Part shown: in pieces, positions 38,201-45,709 of the stretch
Layout of the letters: every line of letters starts with the position of its first letter
How positions within the stretch are numbered: position 1 is the stretch's first letter
The notes under the pieces: model-generated
The model's database searches: none
Seen by the model: the letters and a program-made list of their open reading frames with translations, nothing else
Told to the model about the DNA's origin: nothing
Assembly: GCA_023055505.1 (NCBI GenBank)
Contig: JALIRH010000004.1
Span: 20,455,368-20,519,367 of the forward strand
Reading direction: 5' to 3'
DNA: 64,000 bases
Origin: Callipepla californica brunnescens
Taxonomy: Eukaryota; Chordata; Aves; Galliformes; Odontophoridae
Program-made: the position numbers and the translations under genes

Positions 38201-41200
38201 TGGCATTCTCATTTGCTTTTCCAGGGGTAATCCCATCAATAGAGTTTTAGCTTTCAGAAAAGCATCTTTTCTTCCAAGTGTTTCTTTCAGGCACCTAATT
38301 CTGCCCCCTGTAATCCCTCCTCCCTTACTCCCAAAAGAATGAAACATGCTACCACTCTGATTCTCTGCAGACTTATTCCTCTGCATCAGCTGACTGATTT
38401 AGGAGCAGTATTACCTCACTCTGGAAACAAGGAATCTTTCAGTCAACATAAGGGTGAGGAAAACATGTAGATAAAAATCCAAAGGAGAAGCATTTGAAAG
38501 TCAGATTACTGGAAGGCAATTAGGACAGAAAACCCATCCCTGGCACACACATCAGCGTGATAAATATTCCAATATCCCTCCTACAGAAGTTGTGTTCTTT
38601 TTTCCTTCTACAAAATCTGCAGGGACTCTTTGTTGTAAGACTTATACATCTGCAGAGTGCAGGAACAATCACTTTCTCAGTATCACTTCATTTATGTACA
38701 CCCTGAATGGAGTGTCATAAGAATCCTTCCAAAGCTGTATAGTGTTAGAAACATTTTAATAGGAACCCAACTCCCTTATTATGTCAGTGACTGTAGAAAT
38801 GCATGTAGAAATATAAAGAAACATAATAAATCAGGAATCTATTATTATATAACCTGATAACAAGATATTTTAAGATGCTATCAGCTAACTTCTGTCTCCA
38901 AAGCCTCTTTATGCTCTCTGACTCCAGAATGCTTTTATCTATCCTCAGCCAGAATGACAAAATCCCAGGCCCTGCTGGACTCTGGAACTAAAAGCCTAAA
39001 ACATTCATCATTGCTGTTAATTCAGTTGACTCAAATCCCCCCTTGCTTCAGTTTTGAATGCATACAAGAATGCAGACCCTCTATTTGCATTGAGTATATA
39101 TTTTAATGTTTCAGGAAAAGCCAGAAAAAATATACAATCATCTCACTTCTGAAAACTCCAGAAAGGACAGTCAATACCTAGCTGCTCTGTCTAGTTCTAT
39201 TGCCTGTTAGAAATGTTTATCTTCAGACAACATTAATGAAGAAAACATGTCCCAGGCATCACATGTTCTCAGTGCTCATTGCTAAAGCAAGCTGCAGTCG
39301 TCCAAAAGTTTAGAAGGTCAATGATTTCATTTTTATGAACAGTGCATTGCTTTCATCAATCTCTTGACAGATGCATTAGTGATGTAGTTGGAGCACCTGC
39401 TTTATCAAGCCAACTGATTCTGACAAAACAAGCAAATAGAAGAGCTATGTCCCTGAATCACTACAGCTGCAATCTTTATCTTTAAAGAGAATTTCAGTAT
39501 GCAACAGACATACGCACAATAAGATAATTCTGGAAAATGGCAGTAGATAGCATAGTATATATCATATAATATATATTTTTACATAAGAAACGTGCACTGG
39601 AAAAGGAGCTGTGAATGGTACTTGTCTGAGAAAACCTGAAAATGTTGGCACTATGAAGGAACAACTTAAAGAGGGCCCTTGAAACACTTCTCAATCAGTT
39701 TGATGAGATAGGAAATTGTGTGCAGGCAGAGACGGTGCATCCCAGATGTGCACTGTAGGGATGCAATGATCTACAAAGTTCATATAACTTAATATGGATT
39801 ACTGAGTCAAAGTAAGTATTTTCCTAGTGCCTTGACACAACTCCAATATTACTAATAAGCTATGAAAGCAAACAAATTTACCACGCAGTCCAAAGAGAGC
39901 AGTGAAGATTTGCAATCACAGGTTCAAACAAACTAAATTCCAGTCAAAATCTTCCATCTAGTGCTTCCCTACTCGTTGGGCACCTCTGATGGCCTACTCA
40001 ACCTTAATTATTCCATGATTCTTTGTGCTGCCTTTCCAAACGGGCTGGCAGCAATAAAAAAAACATGTTATACTACTCCAACAATCACGTTCAGTTTTGG
40101 ACAAGACTACTGCTCAATTTTAGCTCAGCAGGTCACATACCTTCATTCCACTGGACTGCAATTGAAGGATCTTTCCGGATGATGAAAAGTTATTTTTTTG
40201 ACTGAAACTGCATCATATGGATAAGACCCAGGGACACATCAGTGCCAACACCGAGACTGGTAGGAAATTGACATTGTAAGTTTACATTGGAAATTCTTTA
40301 CATTGGAAGTACAAGGCTCTGTATAATTGTTACCCATTGAATATAGATACAGCTGCCAATGATAATACGAGTAACATGAAGTTGATTCCCCAGATGTAAC
40401 TGTCATTTTAAACAGCGCTTCTGCAGTGTAAAACTACAGTTAAAACCAGAACACTTCTCAAATAACACTATGCTACTGTTGCTCGATAAACACTAGCATT
40501 CTGGGGTTTATATTTTATGAAATAAGGTTTGTCTTAACACACCTTGAATTCTAGCCTCACTTTTGAAACATCTATTAAAAAAAGGTAGAAACCAAAAGTT
40601 TTACAAAATAAAGTGATCACTGCAGCCATTTATTCCACTATGGTTTTGTTGCCAAAGATTGGGCTAATAGGAAGTCTCTGGGGAAGAACATATCTTTACT
40701 AAGCTTGAATAATAATTGCTAAGAAAGAGTCTATTTCTTACAGAAAGATGAATGAGGTAGACTGAAAAGAAAAAAAAAGAGCTGTCAAGGTGACAAGGAG
40801 GACTGGCTGCTCCCTGGGGCAGCAGAGCAAGGCTGGGCCTTATAGGCAAACTTCTCTTATGTCCATCCCCAGGCATGAAGCACCTCCCTGGGGATGGGAA
40901 CAGGCCCTGATGTGGTGTCACTTCTGACAAGTCTGAGGGCCCAAATGGTGTCCCAGGCTCTGGAAAAGGTGGAAGGAGGCTGGTCAGGGCCAGCTTTACG
41001 CCTAAGCAATGCCGTAAAGGCTTTGGAAAACAGCACACCAGATAAGTATGCTTTGGGATGTGAGCTATTTTCTTCTACTTTCTATGTGCAGAAGACCCAC
41101 TCTGTACTACAATGATGACTGCCTATAATATTTCCGCACAGCTATGCCCTGCAAGTTCAGGCATTCAGCGTTCACATGTAACTGCCAAGGGGCTGAGAAC

Positions 41201-44200
41201 ATTCAGTATATCTCATTTATATTGTAGATGTATGCTACTATTTCAATAGATGCAATTTCAAGATAAATCCATCCATAACCAGCTATGGTATTAGCCTAAA
41301 ATGCAACAAAAAATAGGCAAACGAATCAGGACTACATGAACAAAGCTTTTTTTATAATTCCCTCTTAACCATTGATCTTGGCTCAGACACAGCAGGCTTG
41401 CAAAGAGCTTTGAAGGTGAAGAATGCCAAGTACAATTTTTATGAATAATGAATAAGCAATCAAAGAATTGCATTTGAACAAACCTAGGAAAAAAAAGAAT
41501 GAGAGAGAACAAGATGGTGACAGCAGGAAGTGAAACACAAAATGGTACAGAAGAAGAAAGAAGCTTATTAAGATAAACTGTTTCTCAAAAAGAAAAAAAA
41601 AACCAACAAGGTTTTAACAGTTTTAGTGGCTTGAGGTTTGCACTCACTGTGTCCATCTTCCATTCTCCTCTACCACCCTAGCCCTGGCTTGTTAGCATAT
41701 CCTCTCTAACAAACCCACTGAAATCCATCTGTTCCCCTACAAATTCAGCCCCTCCAGATACTTTAGGTTCTTCCTAGAGTACTTAACTCACTCCCTTGTA
41801 CTTCCAAACTCATTCCCATATTCCCTATGTTTACCTCCCTCAGCACACCTCACTCTACCCCATTATGTGCTCTAGTCCCTTTCCACTTTCCTTGCTTTTC
41901 TGTCAACTAGACAGAGTGTAGCATCCGCCTTACCTACTGCAGAACAAGGTAGGTGTTCCCTCACTTGACTACACTCATTTACTGGCTAGTGGGTGGTGCA
42001 GGTAATGGCTACTTTTCAGAAAGGGAAAGCCTCCCTGAGGCTCTGGGTGGCCTAGAGCTGACTAGAGTATAAGAGCAAGCTAAAAAGATAGTCGCTACAG
42101 AAAGTAAAATTAATTATTGGAATCCCTGAGGAAGAAACAGGAGACATTCAGAAAGCTCCACAAAGAAGAGGATTGTGAGAACATTTTATTACCACAGTCT
42201 TATTTTGGAAAAGTGGTCAAAACAAACAGAATGAAGTCACTAAGAATTGTTTATCCAAGTGACCTAACAGGAACTCAAGGTTGAAACAGATAAATGATTA
42301 CATACTGGCAGACAACTCTTTCAGCTAAAACTGCTTCAGTATGTGATTACTGAGAAGTGGAAAGTCTGACACCAATTTACAAGTCAGTCCCAGGCGAATC
42401 CAAGGAATTATACACCCACATACTATAAAATCGGCACCTACTAAATAAATAGCAACTATAACAGAGAACAAAATTAGCAGATACCTGCATAGATATATTC
42501 AGGAAAGAGTCAACTTTAAAGACAAGTCCTTCTAAGGCTATTGTAGTTCTTTGAGAGATTTGTAGACATATCAACAAAGGTAATCTGTCTGATAAATTCA
42601 GATTTCCAAAAGGCTTTCAACAAAATCCTTCACCCAAAGCTTTGAAGGAAGCTAAGTAGCCAGAAGGAAAATCCTTGCATGGATAATAAACAGGTGGCCA
42701 GAAAACAAAAACAAATGTAGAAGTAAAACCTCCATTCACTGCAAAAACTGACATTGTCAGCGCTGTAAGGAACCTGAACCACCCAACACATTCACAAGTT
42801 ACATCATAAACATGGAAACAACAAAGATGAATGATAAGGGTAATAAATGACAGAGAACTAGAGACAGACCACAAAGAACTACAGAAAGACATTATAGTAA
42901 GTGCGATGGGTTACTAAAATGAAAATTGAGATTTCATGTATATGATGCACAGGAAAAAAGATAAATCCTATCCTAACAAATACAATGATGACATATGATC
43001 CAGTCACAAATGAGCAGGATCTTGGTTTTGGCAGAAACGCTGTGCCATTAGAGGTCTAGATTGCTTCAAGGAGACAAAGAACTATGCTGTTTTTTTTTTA
43101 TTTTACTTTTTTAACATTTCTATTAGTAAGAACATTAAAATCTCTTTCTCCCTCTTCAAGTAATTTTCACTGTTTTTGTATTACCTCAGCTTTGAGGTCC
43201 ACCTGTACCTTTTGACCTTTTTGTCAGATCTAGAAGATTTAGAAGTTTAACAAACAGTGTTTGAAGAATAACAGTGTTCACTGTTTCAAAATAAATTAAC
43301 TAGCATTAACTAGTATTTTAACCAAGATATACAGACCCACAGAAAACAATCTTGTCCAGATGAATTTTCACCCATGTCTGAGACCAGCTTTCACTTCAAG
43401 CATACCTTCAGTGCAATCAAGGAACAAAGTATTCGGCATTGTCTAACAGCTGATGCATATGGATCATAAAACATTAAATCAAACTATTCCCTTGAAACAG
43501 TACCAGGGTATGTATGCATATGACATTTCTAATCTAGAAAGAAGGAATTCCAGCTACAAAAATTTGTCGACAGGAAATCACACTTGTAAAAAAAGAAACT
43601 GAGGCAGAAAAATCTGATGAGTATCATATTTACAAATCAGAAGTTACTCCAAATTATACAATATACATACACAATCATGTTAAATATATGCACCCAACAA
43701 AAATAAAAGAGTTATTCGCATGGAAAATCTTCAGCATTCGATTTCTCTAAATCGGAAGAAGCACTGTTCTATCAGTAGAAGCACTAATGGACGTGGCTCA
43801 GACAGTTTTACCTTGATAGGTTTTTATCATTGTCTGAAAACAGAGTCATGATAAAAATGCCCAAACCTGGTATTTTTCATTATTGCCACTGTTACTTGTT
43901 TCCTAGAAACAAGAACTGAATATTCTGAAAGTGCACTGGACTATTCTTAGATTTCTGACTGTATAGCCCTAACATAATTCCTGACAACCCAGTTGTAGTT
44001 TCCAGGTACTAACACATAGCAAAAAATAAAGGAGCTGCATGTAAGAGATTATCTCCTTTTCTAGATCATTCAAAGCCTGGTGTGAAATGGTAGACATCAC
44101 AAGTGCTGCATGATAACTACAGAATCATTTAGGTTGGAAACATCACTAAGTGCAACTAAGAACCTGATCTACCAATGCACATCATTAAACCATGTCTCTT

Positions 44201-45709
44201 AGTGCAGTGCCCACACACCTCTTAAATATCTCCAGGAATGGAGACTGCACCACTTCCCAGGGCTGCCTGTTCCAAGACTTCCTCATTCAGCCCAAACTCG
44301 AGCTGTCACCACCACCATCACTCCTGTCAGCTCCAGCTCTGAGAAGCTGACTGTTTCTCACTATGGTTCAGCACCCTCACATTCATATCTGGTAAACAAT
44401 TGCTCACACCATTTCTCTCTTCCCTTACAGAAAAAAAAATAAATATGGAGAATCATCACAGCAGGATGCCTCACTGCTGTTGGATCTTCCCATCTTTTTA
44501 CAACTTGGACAGATCCAGCACGTTAGGGAAGCTGAAATAAAGTAGTGGCCAAGCAAAACCTTTTTCCTTCATTCAGCATGCCTTCAAGAGGAGCTACTGA
44601 CTGCATGCAGGGGACAATCTAATGCTAAAGAGATATGCCAGCATTTGTATTTGCAGGGCATTTCAGACATTTCCCTTCCAAAACATCACCAGGCTATAGA
44701 CAGGCAGGCAAGCAGATGAACTGAATAAAGTGTTTGTGGTTCTTTCAACATAAAGCATAATCTTCTATCAGATGTGAGATAGAAAGATCTTATTCATGCA
44801 TATTTCCAACTTGAAGATAAAAAGTCTACGACAGCTAACAAACTCTGCTTGATTTCTGGCCTCTGGTCCCCGATCTTCAAAGAAGGCCTACAAAGCATTT
44901 GCAAATACTGAACATAGAAATAGAATTTCATAATTGCGCTAGAGATTAAAAGTTATGTACTCATTAATTTTAGTGGCAAATTTATAATTCCTCACGACTC
45001 CCACTAAACGCTTAACTCAGGTGATAATTACCTCTTCCCACCTGCCCTCTTCTGTTCCTTTATGCCTAATAAGCATACCACTTCTTCCTTTGCTAAAGTC
45101 TTCCCATCTACTCAGCAGGTCACTCTTTACTTCAGATTGTCCAACTCATCAATACAATTGAAGTTAAACTCAGACAAACTGCTCTCAAACTTCATTTACT
45201 TCAGAAAGGTCACAATTCTCCGTCAGAAAGGGAGAGGAACCTGAGTTCCTAACAACTGTGTTCCTTTTCTGACAATACTGAATTGCTTTAATGTAATTAT
45301 TACATCTCCCCTTAAAGCCATACAACTTCTCTCTTTCGTGTAGTCCTAGTGGTTTAAATCAGATAACCAAAGATTCATTCTTCTTACTTCCAGTGACAGT
45401 TCTCTAAAGCTCAGAAGCAGCACATGGCAATTACTGCTTTGCAGATAACAACTCTCAAGCCAAAGGCACTACTTGTTTAAGCACCACATTAGATTTTTCA
45501 TAACATACCACAGTAGGCCTGATGGCTTCAACCCATTAGATCTTTTGGAAATACTTTCTAAAAACACTTAAGTTAGAGATATCAGCAGTCCTTAGCAGAA
45601 GTATCTTTAATTTCTTGCAAAAGTATTCAAAAGAGCTTTTACTTACTGAAAATGCAGAAGGCAGCATCACTGCTAGCAGGAGCAGAAGGAGCAAGTTCTT
45701 CAACTCCAT
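10913..45709 (-). CDS. PAPLN: PAPLN (papilin), complete coding sequence in 26 exons
   Basis: Papilin is a secreted ADAMTS-like matrix glycoprotein of basement membranes; in Drosophila it is needed for matrix assembly and inhibits a procollagen N-proteinase. Twenty-six exons join with GT-AG borders and consistent phases into 4,035 nt (1,344 residues), close to the human length of about 1,280. Domains by residue: signal 1-21; RIKR 24-27; TSP1-1 31-82; cysteine-rich and spacer 83-310; TSP1-2 308-366; TSP1-3 369-427; TSP1-4 430-486; TSP1-5 488-546; three GCC cassettes at 642-670, 675-693 and 727-750; Kunitz 762-812; Ser/Gln-rich linker 813-975; Ig1 976-1065; Ig2 1103-1192; Ig3 1193-1285; PLAC 1299-1330. 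It has no metalloprotease domain. Start ATG at 45709-45707, stop TGA at 10915-10913. Confidence 0.97.
11464..11639 (-). CDS. PAPLN: PAPLN coding exon 25: second half of Ig3
   Basis: It encodes [20 protein letters not shown], then [15 protein letters not shown] and [12 protein letters not shown]. The DxGxYxC motif with Cys1263 closes the third Ig fold. Entry is in phase 2 (AG|A) after TTCCAG; exit is in phase 1 at GTGAGT. An open frame continues past the donor to 11216 but is intronic. Confidence 0.94.
11640..13130 (-). other. PAPLN: PAPLN intron inside Ig3
   Basis: This 1.49 kb intron has donor GTGAGC at 13130 and acceptor CATTCCAG at 11640. It holds repeat copy 2 and a short TA tract near 12717-12729. 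Minus-strand open frames (11684-12040, 12254-12511) show no known domain. Confidence 0.85.
11724..11747. repeat. Dispersed repeat segment, copy 2 (PAPLN intron)
   Basis: Identical over 24 nt to 8862-8885 and lies just upstream of PAPLN exon 25. The family is not recognised. Confidence 0.6.
13131..13239 (-). CDS. PAPLN: PAPLN coding exon 24: first half of Ig3
   Basis: It encodes [20 protein letters not shown], then [15 protein letters not shown]. Cys1215 and Trp1226 are the B-strand cysteine and core tryptophan. Entry is in phase 1, exit in phase 2 (AG|GTGAGC). At 109 nt it is shorter than the matching exons of Ig1 and Ig2. Confidence 0.93.
13691..13818 (-). CDS. PAPLN: PAPLN coding exon 23: second half of Ig2
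   Basis: It encodes [20 protein letters not shown], then [17 protein letters not shown]. The DAGFFTC motif holds Cys1173. At 128 nt, with phase 2 in and phase 1 out, it is identical in size and phase to exon 20 of Ig1. Confidence 0.94.
14228..14365 (-). CDS. PAPLN: PAPLN coding exon 22: first half of Ig2
   Basis: It encodes [20 protein letters not shown], then [19 protein letters not shown] and QPLSPPR. Cys1126 and Trp1138 are the Ig core residues. At 138 nt with phase 2 at both ends it matches exon 19 of Ig1. The acceptor is TTTGCAG and the donor CAG|GTGAGC. Confidence 0.94.
14366..15705 (-). other. PAPLN: PAPLN intron between linker and Ig2
   Basis: This intron of 1,340 nt has donor GTAAGT at 15705 and acceptor GCAG at 14366. 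It includes a T-run at 15287-15301 on the plus strand. No exon in it satisfied both flanking phases. Confidence 0.8.
15706..15820 (-). CDS. PAPLN: PAPLN coding exon 21: short linker between Ig1 and Ig2
   Basis: Exons 20 and 22 are out of phase with each other, so an exon of length 1 modulo 3 must lie between them. This one (115 nt) has acceptor TTCTGGCAG, a perfect GTAAGT donor, and an open frame reading [20 protein letters not shown], then [19 protein letters not shown]. It is only loosely similar to the human linker, consistent with a fast-evolving spacer. The phase fit and splice sites are the main support. Confidence 0.83.
16475..16602 (-). CDS. PAPLN: PAPLN coding exon 20: second half of Ig1
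   Basis: It encodes [20 protein letters not shown], then [19 protein letters not shown]. The DAGTYTC motif holds Cys1046. It is 128 nt, phase 2 in and phase 1 out; acceptor TTGTAG, donor GTAACT. Confidence 0.93.
17467..17604 (-). CDS. PAPLN: PAPLN coding exon 19: first half of Ig1
   Basis: It encodes [20 protein letters not shown], then [19 protein letters not shown] and RPVSSDR. Cys999 and Trp1011 are the Ig core. It is 138 nt, phase 2 at both ends; acceptor TCTTTTCAG, donor CAG|GTGAGC. Confidence 0.94.
18330..18987 (-). CDS. PAPLN: PAPLN coding exon 18: Kunitz domain and Ser/Gln-rich linker
   Basis: This is the largest exon (658 nt). It starts with [17 protein letters not shown] and continues through [20 protein letters not shown] to EEECMRVC. 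The six cysteines at 762, 771, 787, 795, 808 and 812 have the BPTI spacing 9-16-8-13-4. The P1 residue, after the second cysteine, is Ala772, and N773-W-T775 is an N-glycosylation sequon beside it. About 160 residues of low-complexity Ser/Gln/Arg-rich linker follow, with several Ser-Gly dipeptides. Entry is in phase 1, exit in phase 2. Confidence 0.95.
18988..20194 (-). other. PAPLN: PAPLN intron before the Kunitz exon
   Basis: This 1.2 kb intron has donor GTAAGT at 20194 and acceptor TTGGCAG at 18988. I see no recognisable repeat or additional exon. Confidence 0.85.
20195..20324 (-). CDS. PAPLN: PAPLN coding exon 17: third papilin cassette
   Basis: It encodes [20 protein letters not shown], then [19 protein letters not shown]. 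The pattern C-x6-CC-x8-GP-x3-GC matches the papilin cassette next to the Kunitz domain in human PAPLN. Phase 0 in, phase 1 out at a GTAAGT donor. Confidence 0.94.
21017..21134 (-). CDS. PAPLN: PAPLN coding exon 16: second papilin cassette
   Basis: It encodes [19 protein letters not shown], followed by a charged tail ending EAVPT. Phase 2 in, phase 0 out at a GTAAGT donor. Confidence 0.94.
21265..21553 (-). CDS. PAPLN: PAPLN coding exon 15: Ser/Thr-rich linker and first cassette
   Basis: It begins [19 protein letters not shown] and ends with [20 protein letters not shown] and SFNTCHQSR. The first part is a Ser/Thr-rich linker with Ser-Gly dipeptides, and the second is the first papilin cassette. 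Acceptor CTCTCCACAG, phase 1 in, phase 2 out at GTAGCT. Confidence 0.92.
22068..22154 (-). CDS. PAPLN: PAPLN coding exon 14: linker after TSP1-5
   Basis: This 87-nt exon encodes [20 protein letters not shown], then YDPNSPAT, matching the human VPSMQD start. Acceptor TTTGCAG; the donor GTTCAG is weak. Phase 1 at both ends, so skipping would keep the frame. Confidence 0.88.
22364..22520 (-). CDS. PAPLN: PAPLN coding exon 13: main part of TSP1-5
   Basis: It encodes [20 protein letters not shown], then [20 protein letters not shown]. The CSKSC-x2-G motif is the TSP1 O-fucosylation context. Phase 0 in (CCCAAG|TGT), phase 1 out at GTGAGT. Confidence 0.94.
22521..23828 (-). other. PAPLN: PAPLN intron between TSP1-4/5 exons
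   Basis: This 1.3 kb intron has donor GTAAGC at 23828 and an AAG acceptor at 22521. Plus-strand open frames at 23285-23500 and 23512-23865 resemble nothing. No repeat was identified. Confidence 0.85.
23829..24005 (-). CDS. PAPLN: PAPLN coding exon 12: most of TSP1-4 and start of TSP1-5
   Basis: It encodes [20 protein letters not shown], then [19 protein letters not shown] and GWHVGDWGL. Exactly 177 nt, phase 0 at both ends. The exon boundary falls just before the first Cys of each TSP1 repeat. Confidence 0.95.
24006..25689 (-). other. PAPLN: PAPLN intron between TSP1-3 and TSP1-4 exons
   Basis: This 1.68 kb intron has donor GTGAGT at 25689 and acceptor TTCCACAG at 24006. I see no repeat or RNA gene. 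Confidence 0.85.
25690..25897 (-). CDS. PAPLN: PAPLN coding exon 11: TSP1-3 and start of TSP1-4
   Basis: It encodes [20 protein letters not shown], then [20 protein letters not shown], and ends [11 protein letters not shown]369-x4-W374 is a TSP1 tryptophan pair, and CSATCGG fits the O-fucosylation consensus at Thr380. Phase 2 in, phase 0 out at GTGAGT. Confidence 0.95.
26231..26259. repeat. (AC)n microsatellite in a PAPLN intron
   Basis: A near-perfect AC dinucleotide run follows an A-run and leads into a CA/AAAAC-rich stretch to about 26297. Confidence 0.95.
27480..27575 (-). mobile_element. CR1 LINE 3'-end fragment
   Basis: The sequence AGAATCATAAGGGTTGG... through GATCATCGAGTCCAACCCCC is the reverse complement of the conserved CR1 3' end found in avian genomes. 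It is a 5'-truncated fragment lying in minus orientation in a PAPLN intron. Confidence 0.8.
28637..28763 (-). CDS. PAPLN: PAPLN coding exon 10: second half of TSP1-2
   Basis: It encodes [20 protein letters not shown], then [23 protein letters not shown] contains an N-glycosylation sequon (N-R-T). Phase 1 in after CCTTCAG, phase 2 out at GTAAGA. Confidence 0.95.
28764..29813 (-). other. PAPLN: PAPLN intron inside TSP1-2
   Basis: This 1.05 kb intron contains a (TTTG)n tract at about 29301-29330. Donor GTAAGG at 29813, acceptor CTTCAG at 28764. Confidence 0.85.
29301..29330. repeat. (TTTG)n microsatellite
   Basis: Tetranucleotide TTTG run in the intron between PAPLN exons 9 and 10. Confidence 0.9.
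29814..29937 (-). CDS. PAPLN: PAPLN coding exon 9: end of spacer and start of TSP1-2
   Basis: It encodes [20 protein letters not shown], then [18 protein letters not shown]. The second half starts TSP1-2 with tryptophans 311 and 316. CSSEC has Glu where the O-fucose Ser/Thr would be, as in human. Phase 0 in at CATAG|CTC, phase 1 out at GTAAGG. Confidence 0.94.
29938..30492 (-). other. PAPLN: PAPLN intron between spacer exons 8 and 9
   Basis: This 555-nt intron has donor GTAAGT at 30492 and acceptor CATAG at 29938. I see nothing else in it. Confidence 0.85.
30493..30665 (-). CDS. PAPLN: PAPLN coding exon 8: spacer module
   Basis: It encodes [20 protein letters not shown], then [20 protein letters not shown] and LVIE, nearly colinear with human papilin. 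It belongs to the ADAMTS-type spacer, a beta-rich module. Acceptor TTTATCCAG, phase 1 in, phase 0 out at GTAAGT. Confidence 0.95.
30666..31351 (-). other. PAPLN: PAPLN intron between spacer exons 7 and 8
   Basis: This 686-nt intron has donor GTAAGA at 31351 and acceptor TATCCAG at 30666. I see no repeat or further exon. Confidence 0.85.
31352..31432 (-). CDS. PAPLN: PAPLN coding exon 7: spacer module
   Basis: This 81-nt exon encodes [20 protein letters not shown], then MPSRNFI. YNQxxxIPxGATSI is the conserved start of the ADAMTS/ADAMTSL spacer. Phase 1 at both ends; donor GTAAGA. Confidence 0.94.
   Translation of the reverse strand, partial: GTIKCSLSPWEPPASKLRRLCPAGTL
31433..32110 (-). other. 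PAPLN: PAPLN intron between exons 6 and 7
   Basis: This 678-nt intron has donor GTACAG at 32110 and acceptor TTCAG at 31433. It contains a T-rich run on the plus strand near 31690-31704 and no other recognisable feature. Confidence 0.85.
32111..32234 (-). CDS. PAPLN: PAPLN coding exon 6: cysteine-rich module
   Basis: It encodes [20 protein letters not shown], then [20 protein letters not shown]. The C-x2-CGGDGxxC pattern is the ADAMTS cysteine-rich signature. Phase 0 in, phase 1 out; the donor GTACAG is weaker than most in the gene. Confidence 0.94.
32562..32756 (+). mobile_element. CR1 LINE 3'-end fragment
   Basis: The stretch includes AACTTCTTCACAGTAAGGGT, TGGCACAGGCTGCCCAGAGA and GGGGGTTGGACTAGATAATC, classic avian CR1 3' sequence in plus orientation. 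It is 5'-truncated and sits in the intron between PAPLN exons 5 and 6. Confidence 0.88.
32845..32975 (-). CDS. PAPLN: PAPLN coding exon 5: cysteine-rich module
   Basis: It encodes [20 protein letters not shown], then [19 protein letters not shown], almost identical to human papilin. Acceptor CTCCTACCAG behind a T-rich tract, phase 1 in, phase 0 out at GTGAGT. Confidence 0.96.
32976..33894 (-). other. PAPLN: PAPLN intron between exons 4 and 5
   Basis: This 919-nt intron has donor GTAATA at 33894 and acceptor CTACCAG at 32976. Open frames on either strand show no homology I recognise. Confidence 0.85.
33895..33997 (-). CDS. PAPLN: PAPLN coding exon 4: end of TSP1-1 and start of cysteine-rich module
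   Basis: It encodes [20 protein letters not shown], then [25 protein letters not shown] is the ADAMTS/ADAMTSL hallmark after the first TSP1. Phase 0 in, phase 1 out at GTAATA. Confidence 0.95.
34300..34360 (-). CDS. PAPLN: PAPLN coding exon 3: second half of TSP1-1
   Basis: This 61-nt exon encodes [20 protein letters not shown]. Residues 63-65 (NAS) form an N-glycosylation sequon. Phase 2 in after TTTCAG, phase 0 out at GTAGAG. Confidence 0.92.
34361..35766 (-). other. PAPLN: PAPLN intron inside TSP1-1
   Basis: This 1.4 kb intron has donor GTGAAG at 35766 and acceptor TTTCAG at 34361. It contains a (TTTG)n tract at about 35173-35196 and no further exon. Confidence 0.85.
35173..35196. repeat. 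(TTTG)n microsatellite
   Basis: Tetranucleotide run in a PAPLN intron following a T-run. Confidence 0.85.
35767..35882 (-). CDS. PAPLN: PAPLN coding exon 2: mature N-terminus and first half of TSP1-1
   Basis: It encodes [20 protein letters not shown], then [23 protein letters not shown] (residues 24-27) just after the signal peptide fits the furin R-x-K-R pattern. WGSWSEW is the C-mannosylation tryptophan motif, and CSRSCGG fits the O-fucosylation consensus. Acceptor CCTACAG, phase 0 in, phase 2 out at GTGAAG. Confidence 0.95.
36340..36421 (+). mobile_element. CR1 LINE 3'-end fragment
   Basis: It includes TAGTTGGACTAGATGGCCTT and AGAGGTCCCTTTAATTCC and ends in GGATTCTATGATTC, the CR1 3' terminus in plus orientation. 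Only the last 80 nt or so are recognisable. Confidence 0.85.
44115..44300 (-). mobile_element. CR1-like LINE fragment, diverged
   Basis: AGAATCATTTAGGTTGGAAA starts a reverse-complement CR1 3' end. Further along, TCCAGGAATGGAGACTGCAC and CCCAGGGCTGCCTGTTCC match the more internal CR1 3' region. It is diverged, and the right boundary is uncertain. Confidence 0.75.
45647..45709 (-). CDS. PAPLN: PAPLN coding exon 1: signal peptide
   Basis: It encodes [20 protein letters not shown] plus Ser, a typical signal peptide with a Leu-rich core, ending at a perfect TCA|GTAAGT donor in phase 0. The ATG lies directly after a CCCACAG acceptor, so the coding exon starts at its first base and the 5'UTR must come from an upstream exon. 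An in-frame ATG four codons earlier lies within the intron acceptor region and is not preferred. Confidence 0.88.

Larger units (their letters stand above)
35883..45646 (-). other. PAPLN: PAPLN first coding intron (9.8 kb)
   Basis: This large intron separates the signal-peptide exon from exon 2, with donor GTAAGT at 45646 and acceptor CCTACAG at 35883. It contains CR1 fragments near 36340 and 44115 and many AT-rich stretches. No open frame in it looks like a real exon. Large 5' introns often hold enhancers, but none can be named from sequence alone. Confidence 0.85.
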